DNA from: RYN-230 sp036497945
GTDB lineage: Bacteria; Actinomycetota; Actinomycetes; Streptosporangiales; Streptosporangiaceae
Reading direction: 5' to 3'
NCBI GenBank assembly: GCA_036497945.1
Contig: DASXIN010000023.1
Span: forward strand, 80,421-144,420
Length of the DNA stretch: 64,000 bases
Of this stretch, positions 11,571 to 20,069 are shown piece by piece. The notes beneath the pieces are model-generated. The model searched no databases. It saw only the letters and a list, made by a program, of their open reading frames with translations, and had not been told where the DNA came from. Each line of letters starts with the position of its first letter. The stretch's first letter is position 1. A program made the position numbers and the translations under genes.

Positions 11571-12634
11571 CTCAGCCCGGCGTAGGAGTGCAGGCCGGTG
11601 ATGAATATGCTCACGCCGAGCAGGTTGAACAGCAGGCAGGCGAACCCGACCAGCTGGATGTAGGCGGCCCTGCGGCCGCGCCACCCGGCGGTGACCCGCG
11701 CGTGCAGGAAGCAGGCGTACACCACCCAGGTGATGAAGGCCCAGGTCTCGGTGGGGTCCCAGCCCCAGTACCGGCCCCATGCCTGGTCGGCCCAGATCGC
11801 GCCGGCCATGATGCCGAACGTCCACAGCGGGAACGCGAACACGACGGTCCGGTAGGCGAACTGATCGAGCCGCTCCGGGCTGGGCAGCAGCCGGAACACC
11901 TCGCCGTTGCGCACCGGCAGGCCGGCCGCGGCCCGCCGGGCATGCCGGTCGGCGAGCAGGAACACCACCGCGAGCACGGCGGCCACCACGTAGGTACCGG
12001 TGGCCAGGGTTATCGCGGTCACGTGGATGGCCAGCCAGTACGAGTTCAGCGCGGGCACCAGCGGGCCGGCCGGGGTGTAGATGACCGTCTGGGCCAGGCC
12101 GATGATGATCACGATCGGGGCCAGGAAGAACAGGCCCAGCCGGTACGGCCGGTACCGGATCATCAGCCCGAGGAAGAACAGCACCGCCACGCAGGTCACC
12201 GCGATCACGAACTCGTACATGTCGCCCCACGGCACCCGGTGCACGGCCAGGCCGCGGATGACGACACCGACGACGTGCCCGAGCAGGCCCAGCGCGGTCA
12301 GCGTGAGCCCGGCACGAACCCAGAAGCTGGCGTCGCGCAGGCTCGGCCGACCGGTTCCGGCCGCGGAGCCCGCACTGCCATTCCCGGTGCTGGCGTCCCC
12401 GGTGCTGGCGTTCCCGGTGCTGGCGTCGGCCGCGCTGGCCGGCGACGTGGCGGCGGCCACGCTGGCCGCGCCCGCCGTGACCAGCTCCGGCACCTCGGCC
12501 TTGGCCGGCCCAGCCGAGGTGCGCTTGCCGAACGCGAAGTCGGCCGCGAAGGCCAGCACGGCCAGGAAGTAGAACGCGAGGGTGACCATGAGGAAAGTGT
12601 CACTCAGGTGGGACAGCCCCTGGTTGATGGCCAT
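11567..12634 (-). CDS. ccsB: cytochrome c biogenesis protein CcsB (CcsA/ResC type haem handling)
   Basis: A 355-residue polytopic membrane protein that, with ResB, moves haem across the membrane and attaches it to apocytochrome c (System II). The WWD signature is visible as WGRYWGWDPTETW near residues 281-293, and WGDMYEF lies near 145. After the first transmembrane segment there is an Ala/Ser/Thr/Gly-rich loop with STGNASTGD repeats (about residues 65-95), a lineage-specific insertion in the soluble part. ATG at 12634 overlaps the TGA of resB (TGATG), so resA-resB-ccsB are translationally coupled. Confidence 0.93.
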   Translation of the reverse strand: MAINQGLSHLSDTFLMVTLAFYFLAVLAFAADFAFGKRTSAGPAKAEVPELVTAGAASVAAATSPASAADASTGNASTGDASTGNGSAGSAAGTGRPSLRDASFWVRAGLTLTALGLLGHVVGVVIRGLAVHRVPWGDMYEFVIAVTCVAVLFFLGLMIRYRPYRLGLFFLAPIVIIIGLAQTVIYTPAGPLVPALNSYWLAIHVTAITLATGTYVVAAVLAVVFLLADRHARRAAAGLPVRNGEVFRLLPSPERLDQFAYRTVVFAFPLWTFGIMAGAIWADQAWGRYWGWDPTETWAFITWVVYACFLHARVTAGWRGRRAAYIQLVGFACLLFNLLGVSIFITGLHSYAGLS

Positions 12635-14283
12635 CAGTCTGTTTTCCCCTCGGTTGTCTGGCCGGCGTACGCCGTCCGGAACTCCTCGGCCAGCCGGGCG
12701 AACTCCTCGTCGAACCCGCCCGCCGGGTCGGACCGAGCCAGGCCACCAACGTCCACCACGGTGCGGCCGTCAGGACCCGGATACGCCCGGACGAACATCC
12801 GGCGGCGCCGGATGAAGAAGGACAGCAGCAGCCCGGCCAGCGCGGCCAGCCCGGCGATCAGCGCGGGCACTTGTCCCGGGTCGTACGTGATGGCCAGGCT
12901 GGCCCACTGCCGGTACCCGGTGAAGGTCAGCGTCCCGGCGCCGCCGGGCAGCTTGATCGACTGGCCGGGGGCCAGCGGTCGCGGCGCGACCGGCAGCTCG
13001 GTCAGCCCGGCCGTGTTGAGCGTGTACACCGACTGCGACGGGCCGCTGTTCATGCCCAGGTTGCCCTTATAAGAGATCAGGCTCACCCGGGGGTTGAGTG
13101 GCGCCGGGAAGACGGACTCCAGGGTGCCCCCGGCGTCCACCGCGGTGGGCAGGAACACGCCCGCGAAGCCGAGCTGGTCGGGCCGGGCGTCCGGGACCTT
13201 GACCACGCCCTCGGACGTGAGCCCGGCGGTGTTCACCGCGACGAACGGCACCGGCTGGTCGTAGACCACCTTGCCGGTCCCGTCGGTGACCTTGAACACC
13301 GGCGCGTAGCCGTGGCCGATCAGGTATACCTTGACCCCGTCCACGTTCAGCGGGTGGTTCACCCGCAGGTCATAGCGCTGATTAGCCGCCCCGGGCTGCG
13401 CCGAGTAGGTGAGGTCGGCGTTGAACGAGGAGGGCTGGCCGCGCAGCTGACCGGACCGGACGTAGCTGGCCTCGAACCGGTTCAGGGTGATGGTGAACGG
13501 CTGCAGGTCGGCCGAGGACACCAGCCGGCCGGGGTGGAAAACGTCCAGCGCGGTCACCGTGTTGGCGAACGACGTGCCGGACACCAGCAGCCGGTTCGCC
13601 TTGTAGCCGAACATCCCGCCCAGCGCGACCGCGCCGAGCAGCCCGAGCAGGGCCAGGTGGAACAGCAGGTTGCCGAGTTCGCGGCGGTAGCCTTTTTCCG
13701 CCGACACCCAGCCGTCGCCGGTGCGCAGCCGGAACTTGCGCCGCCGCAGCACCGCGGTGGCCGCGGCCAGCGCGGCCGGCGCGTCCTGCCCGGTCTGGTG
13801 CCGCACCGACTGCGGCATCCGAGCCACGTTGCGCGGGGCGGGTGGGGGCAGCGCCCGGGCCGAGCGGGCCAGCCGGTACGCCCGGGGCACCACACAGCCG
13901 GCCAGCGACACGAACAACAGCAGGTAGATAGCCGCGAACCAGGGCGCCGCGAACACGTTGAACAGGGACAGCCTGCCCAGCCACGGGGCCAGCCCCGGAT
14001 GCGAGACGTAGTACTGCTGCACGGCCGACGGATCGACGCCCTGCTGCGGCAACAGCGAGCCGGGCACACTGGCCACGGCCAGCAGGAACAGCAGGATCAG
14101 CGCGGTGCGCATCGAGGTCAGCTGGTGCCAGCCCCAGCGCAGCCAGCCCGCGACACCATAGGCCGCGCTGGGCGGCGGAGGCGGCGCGGCGGTGTCCGGA
14201 GCCTGCTGGCCGGCCTCAGCCGCAGCCGCCTCGGCCGCGGTCTCGGCCGCGCCGGTCTCGGTCATCCGGGAGGTCTCGGTCAT
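12634..14283 (-). CDS. resB: cytochrome c biogenesis protein ResB
   Basis: A 549-residue System II partner of CcsB. An Ala/Glu/Pro-rich N-terminal tail (1-45) precedes transmembrane segments at about 60-80 (ALILLFLLAVASVPGSLLPQ), 115-130 and 205-225. A large extracytoplasmic domain follows, and a final helix near 480-500 (ALIAGLAALAGLLLSFFI) before a cytoplasmic tail. ATG at 14283 overlaps the resA stop as ATGA; a second ATG 18 nt downstream is possible. Together with resA and ccsB it forms the haem attachment operon. No ccdA lies between resA and resB. Confidence 0.93.
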   Translation of the reverse strand: MTETSRMTETGAAETAAEAAAAEAGQQAPDTAAPPPPPSAAYGVAGWLRWGWHQLTSMRTALILLFLLAVASVPGSLLPQQGVDPSAVQQYYVSHPGLAPWLGRLSLFNVFAAPWFAAIYLLLFVSLAGCVVPRAYRLARSARALPPPAPRNVARMPQSVRHQTGQDAPAALAAATAVLRRRKFRLRTGDGWVSAEKGYRRELGNLLFHLALLGLLGAVALGGMFGYKANRLLVSGTSFANTVTALDVFHPGRLVSSADLQPFTITLNRFEASYVRSGQLRGQPSSFNADLTYSAQPGAANQRYDLRVNHPLNVDGVKVYLIGHGYAPVFKVTDGTGKVVYDQPVPFVAVNTAGLTSEGVVKVPDARPDQLGFAGVFLPTAVDAGGTLESVFPAPLNPRVSLISYKGNLGMNSGPSQSVYTLNTAGLTELPVAPRPLAPGQSIKLPGGAGTLTFTGYRQWASLAITYDPGQVPALIAGLAALAGLLLSFFIRRRRMFVRAYPGPDGRTVVDVGGLARSDPAGGFDEEFARLAEEFRTAYAGQTTEGKTD

Positions 14284-14906
14284 CCGGGCTCTGCCACCGC
14301 TCGCTGGATCAGGCTCTTCAGCCCGTCATAAGTCACACTGCCGATCACCCGCGCGGCGATCCGGCCGCTGGGCGATATCACCAGTGTGGTGGGGATCCCG
14401 GCAGGCGGCACGGTGTCCCGGAAATCGAGCGCCAGGTTGTCGCTCGGATCGTTCAGGCTCGGATAGCTGATCCGGAAGTCGGCCATGAACGCCTGGGCGC
14501 TGGGCGGGCTGTCCCGGATGTCGATACCCAGGAACCGGACCCCGGACCGGCCGAACTGGCGGGCCAGCTGGGCCAGGCTGGGCGCCTCGGCCCGGCACGG
14601 CGTGCACCATGATCCCCAGAAGTTCAGCACCACCACGTGCCCGTGATAGCTGGCCAGGCTGAGCCGGCCGCCGCCGACCAGCGGGCCGGTCACCGGCGGC
14701 GCGGCCGGGCCGGTCCCGGCCCGGTACACCGTGGTGCCCGGGCTGCCGGACACGAAACTCTGGCCGTTGCTGGCCGGGCTGTTCGAGGCGATCGCGCCGC
14801 CCGCGCAGCCGGAAACGGCCAGCGCCGAGGTGGCAGCCAGCAGGGCGAGCCGCACGGCACGGCCCGGCCGGGTCACCCGGAGCGGCGTGCGGGGTGGACG
14901 GGACAC
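14280..14906 (-). CDS. resA: ResA/TlpA-like thiol-disulfide lipoprotein
   Basis: A 208-residue membrane-anchored thioredoxin-fold protein that reduces the CXXCH cysteines of apocytochrome c before haem attachment. The signal peptide ends in the lipobox VSGC (about residues 31-34). The redox motif WCTPC sits in VVLNFWGSWCTPCRAE (about 96-111), and the cis-proline segment PPAGIPTTLVI is present. GTG at 14906 has GGAG 9 nt upstream. It overlaps resB by 4 nt. In related actinobacteria a ccdA gene for its re-reduction normally follows; it is absent here. Confidence 0.9.
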   Translation of the reverse strand: MSRPPRTPLRVTRPGRAVRLALLAATSALAVSGCAGGAIASNSPASNGQSFVSGSPGTTVYRAGTGPAAPPVTGPLVGGGRLSLASYHGHVVVLNFWGSWCTPCRAEAPSLAQLARQFGRSGVRFLGIDIRDSPPSAQAFMADFRISYPSLNDPSDNLALDFRDTVPPAGIPTTLVISPSGRIAARVIGSVTYDGLKSLIQRAVAEPG

Positions 14907-14989
14907 GGGGGATAGCTCCTACAGCGAGTAGTACCGCGCCCCATTGTGCCCGATAAGGCTGGCGCGGCTGACAGCGGGCCGGCCCGCGG

Positions 14990-15631
14990 TCACGCACCCG
15001 GCGTCGGCGCGCGGGATCCGGCCGGCTCGGCGTAGCTGACCCCGGTGATCCGGTCCCCGGTGTAGCTGAAGCTGGTCACGCTGGCCAGCGCGCACTGCCG
15101 GTGCGCCGGGTTGTGCCACAGGTGCTTGCCCTCGGCCGCCCGGCGTGCGACCCAGATCGGCAGCTGGTGGCTGATCAGTACCGCCTCGTGCCCGCGCGCG
15201 GCGCGCGCCGCGTCCGCCATCGCGGCCAGCATCCGGGCCGCGACGTCCTGGTACGGCTCACCCCAGGACGGGCGGAACGGGTTGTACAGGTAACGCCAAT
15301 TGACCGGGTTCCGCAGCGCGCCGGAGCCGACGCCGACCGTGGTGCCCTCGAACACGTTGGTCGGCTCGATCAGCCGCTCGTCGATGCCCACCTCGAGCTC
15401 GAACTGCGCGGCCAGCGGGGCCGCGGTCTCCCGCGTCCGGTCCAGCGGTGATGAGCGCAGCAGCACCACGTCCCGGCCGGCCAGGAAGCCCGCCGCGGCC
15501 TTGGCCATCAGGCGGCCGTCTTCGGACAGGTGGTAGTCGGGCAGGCGGCCGTACAGCACGCCGCCCGGGTTGTAGACCTCACCGTGCCGCAGCAGATGCA
15601 GCACGGTGTCCGGACCTGGGTTCTCAATCAT
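14990..15631 (-). CDS. histidine phosphatase (phosphoglycerate mutase superfamily)
   Basis: A 213-residue member of the histidine phosphatase superfamily with LLRHGE (phospho-accepting His) near residue 16 and SHQLPIWV carrying the second catalytic His. The long insert FNVFEG-type region and SWGEPY suggest a broad phosphatase rather than true glycolytic mutase. This gene is conserved between hemL and the cytochrome c maturation genes of actinobacteria, which hints at a tetrapyrrole or membrane role, but the substrate is not known. ATG at 15631 is preferred over a GTG three codons upstream. Confidence 0.85.
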   Translation of the reverse strand: MIENPGPDTVLHLLRHGEVYNPGGVLYGRLPDYHLSEDGRLMAKAAAGFLAGRDVVLLRSSPLDRTRETAAPLAAQFELEVGIDERLIEPTNVFEGTTVGVGSGALRNPVNWRYLYNPFRPSWGEPYQDVAARMLAAMADAARAARGHEAVLISHQLPIWVARRAAEGKHLWHNPAHRQCALASVTSFSYTGDRITGVSYAEPAGSRAPTPGA

Positions 15632-15908
15632 GGCGGGCACAGCCTACCGGGACGCCCAGCTCAGCCTGTTGCGGGCAGCCGCCGAGCAGATAAACTCCGG
15701 GCAGCTTGTGGTTGTGCCTAGGGTTCCGTGCCCCGCCCGCGCCCGGTCCGCCGGGCGGCCCAGGCCGGACAACAAGAGCGGGGCAGGCTGGACCGAGCGG
15801 CGCCAGGTGCCCTGGCCAGGGCACCCGCACCTGACGGGATAGAAACCTCGAGGGCTCTCGTTCGCCATGCCCGGGCTGGTCCCGGGTCCGGACTAGGGAG
15901 CCGCCTCC

Positions 15909-16784
15909 GTGAGCGCCACCGCGCTGGCCCTGATCCTCGTCGCCGCCGTCGCGCACGCCACCTGGAACCTGTTCAGCAAGCAGGCCTCGGTAACCGGCGC
16001 GGCGTCGTTCGTCTGGCTGATGTCGCTCGCCGCCACGGTGCTCTACGCGCCGGTGGTCCTGATCAGCGCGGTGCTGATCGACCCGCCCCGGCTGACCGCG
16101 CTGTGCTGGGTGTTCCTGATCGGCACCGGGCTGCTGCAGGCCGGCTACTTCGTGTTCCTGCAATCCGGCTACCGGCTGGGTGACCTGTCCGTGGTCTACC
16201 CGGTCGGCCGCGGCAGCGGCGCCCTGCTCGCCGCACTGGCCGGCATCGTCCTGCTGGGCGAGCATCCAGGGACGGCCGGGCTGATCGGGATCGGACTGGT
16301 GATAGCCGGCGTTCTGTTCCTGGGGGCGCCAGCGAGGCGCGGACATTCAGCCGCGCACCCAGCGCCGCGGGCGCTGGCCTTCGCGCTGGTCACTGGCCTG
16401 TTCATCGCGTCGTACACGCTGTGGGACAAGTACGCGGTGAGCACGCTCGACGTGCCGCCGCTGCTCCAGGGCTACGCCGCGATGCCGGTGATGACGCTGG
16501 TGCTGGCCCCGTTCGCGCTGCGCCAGCGGCCGCGCACCGCGCTGGTCTGGCGGACCTACCGGCGCCAGGTGGCGGGCGCCGCGGTGCTCGCGCCGCTGGC
16601 CTACATCCTGGTGCTGGCCGCGCTGAGCTTCACCGCGGTCAGCGCGGTCGCCCCGGCCCGCGAGGTCAGCGTGCTGGCCGGCGTGCTGCTCGGCCGCCGG
16701 CTGCTGGGCGAGGGACAACTGGCCCGCCGCCTGGCCGCGGCGGCCGCCATCGCCGGCGGCATCATCTGCATCGCCATCGGCTAA
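15909..16784 (+). CDS. EamA/DMT-family transporter
   Basis: A 291-residue integral membrane protein with about ten hydrophobic segments in two repeats of five, the EamA (drug/metabolite transporter) plan. It opens with ALALILVAAVAHATWNLFSK, a typical first helix with the HATWN motif, and the second repeat starts near residue 155 (ALAFALVTGLFIASYTLWDK). The substrate is unknown. GTG at 15909 follows a short GGGAGCC. It is convergent with hemL, and an inverted-repeat region separates the two. Confidence 0.85.
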   Translation: MSATALALILVAAVAHATWNLFSKQASVTGAASFVWLMSLAATVLYAPVVLISAVLIDPPRLTALCWVFLIGTGLLQAGYFVFLQSGYRLGDLSVVYPVGRGSGALLAALAGIVLLGEHPGTAGLIGIGLVIAGVLFLGAPARRGHSAAHPAPRALAFALVTGLFIASYTLWDKYAVSTLDVPPLLQGYAAMPVMTLVLAPFALRQRPRTALVWRTYRRQVAGAAVLAPLAYILVLAALSFTAVSAVAPAREVSVLAGVLLGRRLLGEGQLARRLAAAAAIAGGIICIAIG

Positions 16785-16834
16785 CGCCGCCCAGCCCTGC
16801 TGCCCGCCCAGCCTTCGCCGCCGGCCGCGTTCAT

Positions 16835-16896
16835 TTCACGGATCTGGTGCGCGATAACCCGGACAAAACGGGCACCTAGCGCACCGGATCCGTGAA
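16835..16896. repeat. 18-bp inverted repeat between the EamA gene and hemL
   Basis: TTCACGGATCTGGTGCGC (16835-16852) is mirrored by GCGCACCGGATCCGTGAA (16879-16896) with one mismatch. The 26-nt loop holds a small inner CCCG...CGGG pair. It lies between convergent genes, so it could end transcription in both directions. The arms are longer than needed for a terminator and there is no T-run, so a protein-binding or mobile palindromic element is an alternative. Confidence 0.8.
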
Positions 16897-16904
16897 GAGA
16901 CGGC

Positions 16905-16942
16905 ACGCACCATGATCATTGTGACGGGTGGGTCTGGTGCGT
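16905..16942. repeat. second inverted repeat sharing the CGCACCA core
   Basis: ACGCACCA (16905-16912) and TGGTGCGT (16935-16942) form an 8-bp pair just after the larger repeat and repeat its CGCACC/GGTGCG core. The right arm touches the hemL stop codon. It is most likely part of the same palindromic region. Confidence 0.65.
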
Positions 16943-18240
16943 CAGCCGAGGGCGGCGGCGGCGGCGCGGGCGGCGGCGGGCAGCGCGGTGGCGATCCGCT
17001 CCACCGCCTCGTCGTCGTGCGCGGCGGACACGAACCACGCCTCGTAGGGCGACGGCGGCAGGTAGACGCCCTGCTCCAGCATGGCGTGGAAGAACGCCGC
17101 GTAGGCCGCGGTGGACTGGCCGCGGGCCTCGCCGAAGTCACGCACCGCCTGGTCGGTGCCCAGGAACACGGAGAACAGGCTGCCCGCCTCCTGCAGCCGG
17201 AACGGTACCCCGGCTGCGCTCAGCGTGTCGCTGGCCAGCTTGGCGATGCTGGCCGCGACCTCGTCCAACCGCGCGTACACCTCCGGGGTGCAGTTGAGAA
17301 GGGTGGCCAGCCCGGCCGCGGTGGCCAGCGGGTTACCGGACAGCGTGCCGGCCTGGTACACCGGGCCGGTGGGAGCGAGCCGGTCCATGATCTCGGCCCG
17401 GCCGCCGAACGCGGCCGCGGGCAGCCCGCCGCCCATCACCTTGCCGAAGGTGATCAGGTCGCCCTCTACCCCTTCCCGGCCGTACCAGCCGGACGCGGTG
17501 ACCCGGAACCCGGTCAGCACCTCATCCATGATCAGCAGCGCGCCGTGCTCCCGGCACAGCTCGGCCAGCAGGTCGTTGAAGCCGGCTGTCGGGGGCACCA
17601 CGCCCATGTTGGCCGGGCACGCCTCGGTGATCACGCAGGCGATCCGGGAGCCGTGCTCGACGAAGGCCTGGCGCACCGCGAGCGCGTCGTTGTACGGCAG
17701 CACCAGGGTGTCCGCGGCCGCCGCGCCGGTCACCCCGGGCGAGTCGGGCAGCCCGAACGTGGCCACCCCGGAGCCCGCCGCGGCCAGCAGCGCGTCCACG
17801 TGCCCGTGGTAGCAGCCGGCGAACTTCAGCACTATCCGGCGGCCGGTGAACGCGCGGGCCAGCCGCACCGCGGTCATCGTCGCCTCGGTGCCCGAGTTGA
17901 CCAGCCGGACCTTCTCCACCGGGGTGCGCGCGACGATCTCCTCGGCCAGGTCCACTTCACCCGCGGTGGCGGTGCCGAACGAGGTGCCCTTGGCCGCGGC
18001 CGCATGCACCGCCTCGGTGACCGCCGGGAAGGCGTGGCCGAGGATCATCGGTCCCCAGGAGCAGACCAGGTCCACATACGTACGGCCGTCGACGTCGGTG
18101 AGATACGCGCCGCGTCCGGAAGCCATGAACACCGGCACGCCGCCCACCGAGCCGAACGCCCGGACGGGGGAATTCACCCCGCCAGGGATGACCGCGCTGG
18201 CCCGGCTGAACAGCTCGCCGGATCGGTCCGGGCGTCTCAC
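16942..18240 (-). CDS. hemL: glutamate-1-semialdehyde 2,1-aminomutase
   Basis: A 432-residue PLP enzyme that converts glutamate-1-semialdehyde to 5-aminolevulinate, the step after HemA in the C5 route. The PLP lysine lies in FGKVMGGGLPAAAFGG and the GTEATM segment binds phosphate. PGGVNSPVRAFGSVGG at the N terminus is typical of HemL. GTG at 18240 follows the stop of the upstream gene directly, with AGGAGG 9-10 nt upstream inside that gene, so translation is probably coupled. All other genes needed from glutamyl-tRNA to uroporphyrinogen III are in this window. Confidence 0.96.
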   Translation of the reverse strand: MRRPDRSGELFSRASAVIPGGVNSPVRAFGSVGGVPVFMASGRGAYLTDVDGRTYVDLVCSWGPMILGHAFPAVTEAVHAAAAKGTSFGTATAGEVDLAEEIVARTPVEKVRLVNSGTEATMTAVRLARAFTGRRIVLKFAGCYHGHVDALLAAAGSGVATFGLPDSPGVTGAAAADTLVLPYNDALAVRQAFVEHGSRIACVITEACPANMGVVPPTAGFNDLLAELCREHGALLIMDEVLTGFRVTASGWYGREGVEGDLITFGKVMGGGLPAAAFGGRAEIMDRLAPTGPVYQAGTLSGNPLATAAGLATLLNCTPEVYARLDEVAASIAKLASDTLSAAGVPFRLQEAGSLFSVFLGTDQAVRDFGEARGQSTAAYAAFFHAMLEQGVYLPPSPYEAWFVSAAHDDEAVERIATALPAAARAAAAALG

Positions 18241-18900
18241 CTAGGAGGCCTCCTCTTCGCACGCGTCGGCCAGGAACTCCAGCAGGCGCAGGGCATCGGG
18301 CAGCAGGTCAGGACCATCGGGGGGCGGCGGGATCAGCCAGCGGGCCGGGCTGCCGAACGGTTCACGGGACGGCGGGGCGAGCACGAAGCTGTTCCGGCAG
18401 TGCCAGCGCAGGCCGGCCACCTCGCCGACGTCTTCCGGGGCACAGTCCAGCTGGCTGGACCACCACTCGTCCTCATCCTCGGGGGCACCCCGGGTGGCCA
18501 CGAAGAACAGGACCCGGCCGGCCCCGGCGGCCACCGGCCCGGGCTGCACGGCGGCCTGGCGCATCGCGTCCAGCGCCGCGGTGCCCGCTGGGGCGGGCAC
18601 GTCGAGCACGTCGAACACCCGACCGGTGGGCAGCACGATGTTGGCCACCGGGTGGTCGGCCCAGCGCTGCCGGACCTTGCCCGGCTCACAGCTGGCCAGC
18701 AGCTGCCAGGCGGGGGACATCGGGTGTGCCGCGGGTGCCGGGCAGCCGACCCGGTCGCAGGAACAGGCCCGGCCCGCGTTCTGGCTGGGTGGGTACGCGC
18801 CGAGGCAGACCGGCCAGCCGAGCCGCGCGTACCCGGCGGCGGCCGCGGCTAGCCGCCCGGCGTTCCGGCGCCGGTTCCGGCGTAGTACCGGTGCGACCAT
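18241..18900 (-). CDS. bifunctional DNA primase/polymerase-like (Prim-Pol) domain protein
   Basis: A 219-residue protein whose layout fits the archaeo-eukaryotic primase (Prim-Pol) N-terminal domain seen in plasmid and phage proteins. The AAAAGYARLGWPVCLGAYP opening and the NIVLPTGRVFDVLDVPA block carry an FDVLD acidic motif (about residues 94-98). A later LRWHCRNSFVLAPPSRE segment matches the usual 'PPS' strand. It lacks a helicase partner and the catalytic set looks reduced, so polymerase activity is doubtful. It is a stable neighbour of the haem genes in actinobacteria. ATG at 18900. Its stop abuts the hemL start. Confidence 0.6.
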   Translation of the reverse strand: MVAPVLRRNRRRNAGRLAAAAAGYARLGWPVCLGAYPPSQNAGRACSCDRVGCPAPAAHPMSPAWQLLASCEPGKVRQRWADHPVANIVLPTGRVFDVLDVPAPAGTAALDAMRQAAVQPGPVAAGAGRVLFFVATRGAPEDEDEWWSSQLDCAPEDVGEVAGLRWHCRNSFVLAPPSREPFGSPARWLIPPPPDGPDLLPDALRLLEFLADACEEEAS

Positions 18901-19085
18901 CAGGCTCCACTTCCCGCGACGGCAATGTTAGCGCTCTCCCTTACTGATGATGGCGGGCCGGCCACGCTCCGCGCAGGCCGACTCCCCGGGAAATGCCGAC
19001 ATGTTGCCGAACGGAGACCCCCCACTAGCCCCCTCATTCCCCCCTCAGCGCTTCCGTCACGTAGGCCCGGCTGGTCCCAGGCCGG

Positions 19086-20069
19086 TCAGCTCAGCCGACG
19101 GGCCAGCTCAGCGGCCCAGTAGGTGAGGATGATGCTCGCTCCGGCCCGGCGGATCCCGGTCACCGTCTCCATGATGATCCGGTCCCGGTCCAGCCAGCCG
19201 TTGGCCGCGGCCGCCTCCACCATCGCGTACTCGCCGCTCACCTGGTACGCAGCCACCGGCACCGGCACGTTGGCCGCCGCCTCGGCGATCACGTCGAGAT
19301 AGGGCAGCGCGGGCTTGACCATCACGATGTCCGCGCCCTCGGCCACGTCCAGCAGGATCTCGCGGAGCGCGTCGCCGGCCCGCGGGTCCTGCTGGTAGGA
19401 GGCCCGGTCGCCGAACTGCGGCGCGCACTCGGCCGCGTCACGGAACGGCCCGTAGAATGCGGAGGCGTACTTGGCCGAGTAGGCGCAGATGGCCACCTCG
19501 GCATAGCCGGCCTGGTCCAGCGCGGCCCGGATCGCGGCTACCTGGCCGTCCATCATCCCGCTGGGCGCGACCACGTGCGCCCCGGCCGCGGCCTGGGCGA
19601 CGGCGATCGACGCGTACCGCTCCAGCGTCGCGTCGTTGTCCACCTCGCCCGCCGGGGTGAGCAGGCCGCAGTGGCCGTGGTCGGTGTACTCGTCCAGGCA
19701 CAGGTCGGCCATCAGCACGGTGCCGTCGCCCACCTCGGCGGCCAGGTCGGCCAGGGCCAGGTTGAGGATCCCGGCCGGGTCGTTGGCCGCCGAGCCGGGG
19801 CCGTCCTTGACCGCCGGGATGCCGAACAGGACCAGCCCGCCGACCCCGGCCTCGGTCGCCTCGACGGCCGCCTTGCGCAGGCTGTCCCGTGTGTGCTGGA
19901 CCACCCCCGGCATCGACGCGACCGGCTGCGGCTCGCTGATGCCCTCCTTGACGAACATCGGCAAGAGCAGGTCCGACGGCTGCACGCTGGTCTGCGCGAC
20001 CAGGCGGCGCAGCGCGGCGGTGCGGCGCAGCCGCCGCGGCCGCGCGGCCGGGAAGCCCGCCGTGGTCAC
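19086..20069 (-). CDS. hemB: delta-aminolevulinic acid dehydratase (porphobilinogen synthase)
   Basis: A 327-residue enzyme that condenses two 5-aminolevulinates to porphobilinogen. The Schiff-base lysines sit in YSAKYASAFYGPFR and MVKPALPYLD. The metal site reads DLCLDEYTDHGHCG, with Cys-x-Asp and a third Cys, intermediate between the zinc three-Cys and the magnesium Asp types, as in other actinobacteria. GTG at 20069 overlaps the cobA-hemD stop as GTGA. It is the last gene of the rex-hemA-hemC-hemD-hemB chain. Confidence 0.96.
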   Translation of the reverse strand: MTTAGFPAARPRRLRRTAALRRLVAQTSVQPSDLLLPMFVKEGISEPQPVASMPGVVQHTRDSLRKAAVEATEAGVGGLVLFGIPAVKDGPGSAANDPAGILNLALADLAAEVGDGTVLMADLCLDEYTDHGHCGLLTPAGEVDNDATLERYASIAVAQAAAGAHVVAPSGMMDGQVAAIRAALDQAGYAEVAICAYSAKYASAFYGPFRDAAECAPQFGDRASYQQDPRAGDALREILLDVAEGADIVMVKPALPYLDVIAEAAANVPVPVAAYQVSGEYAMVEAAAANGWLDRDRIIMETVTGIRRAGASIILTYWAAELARRLS

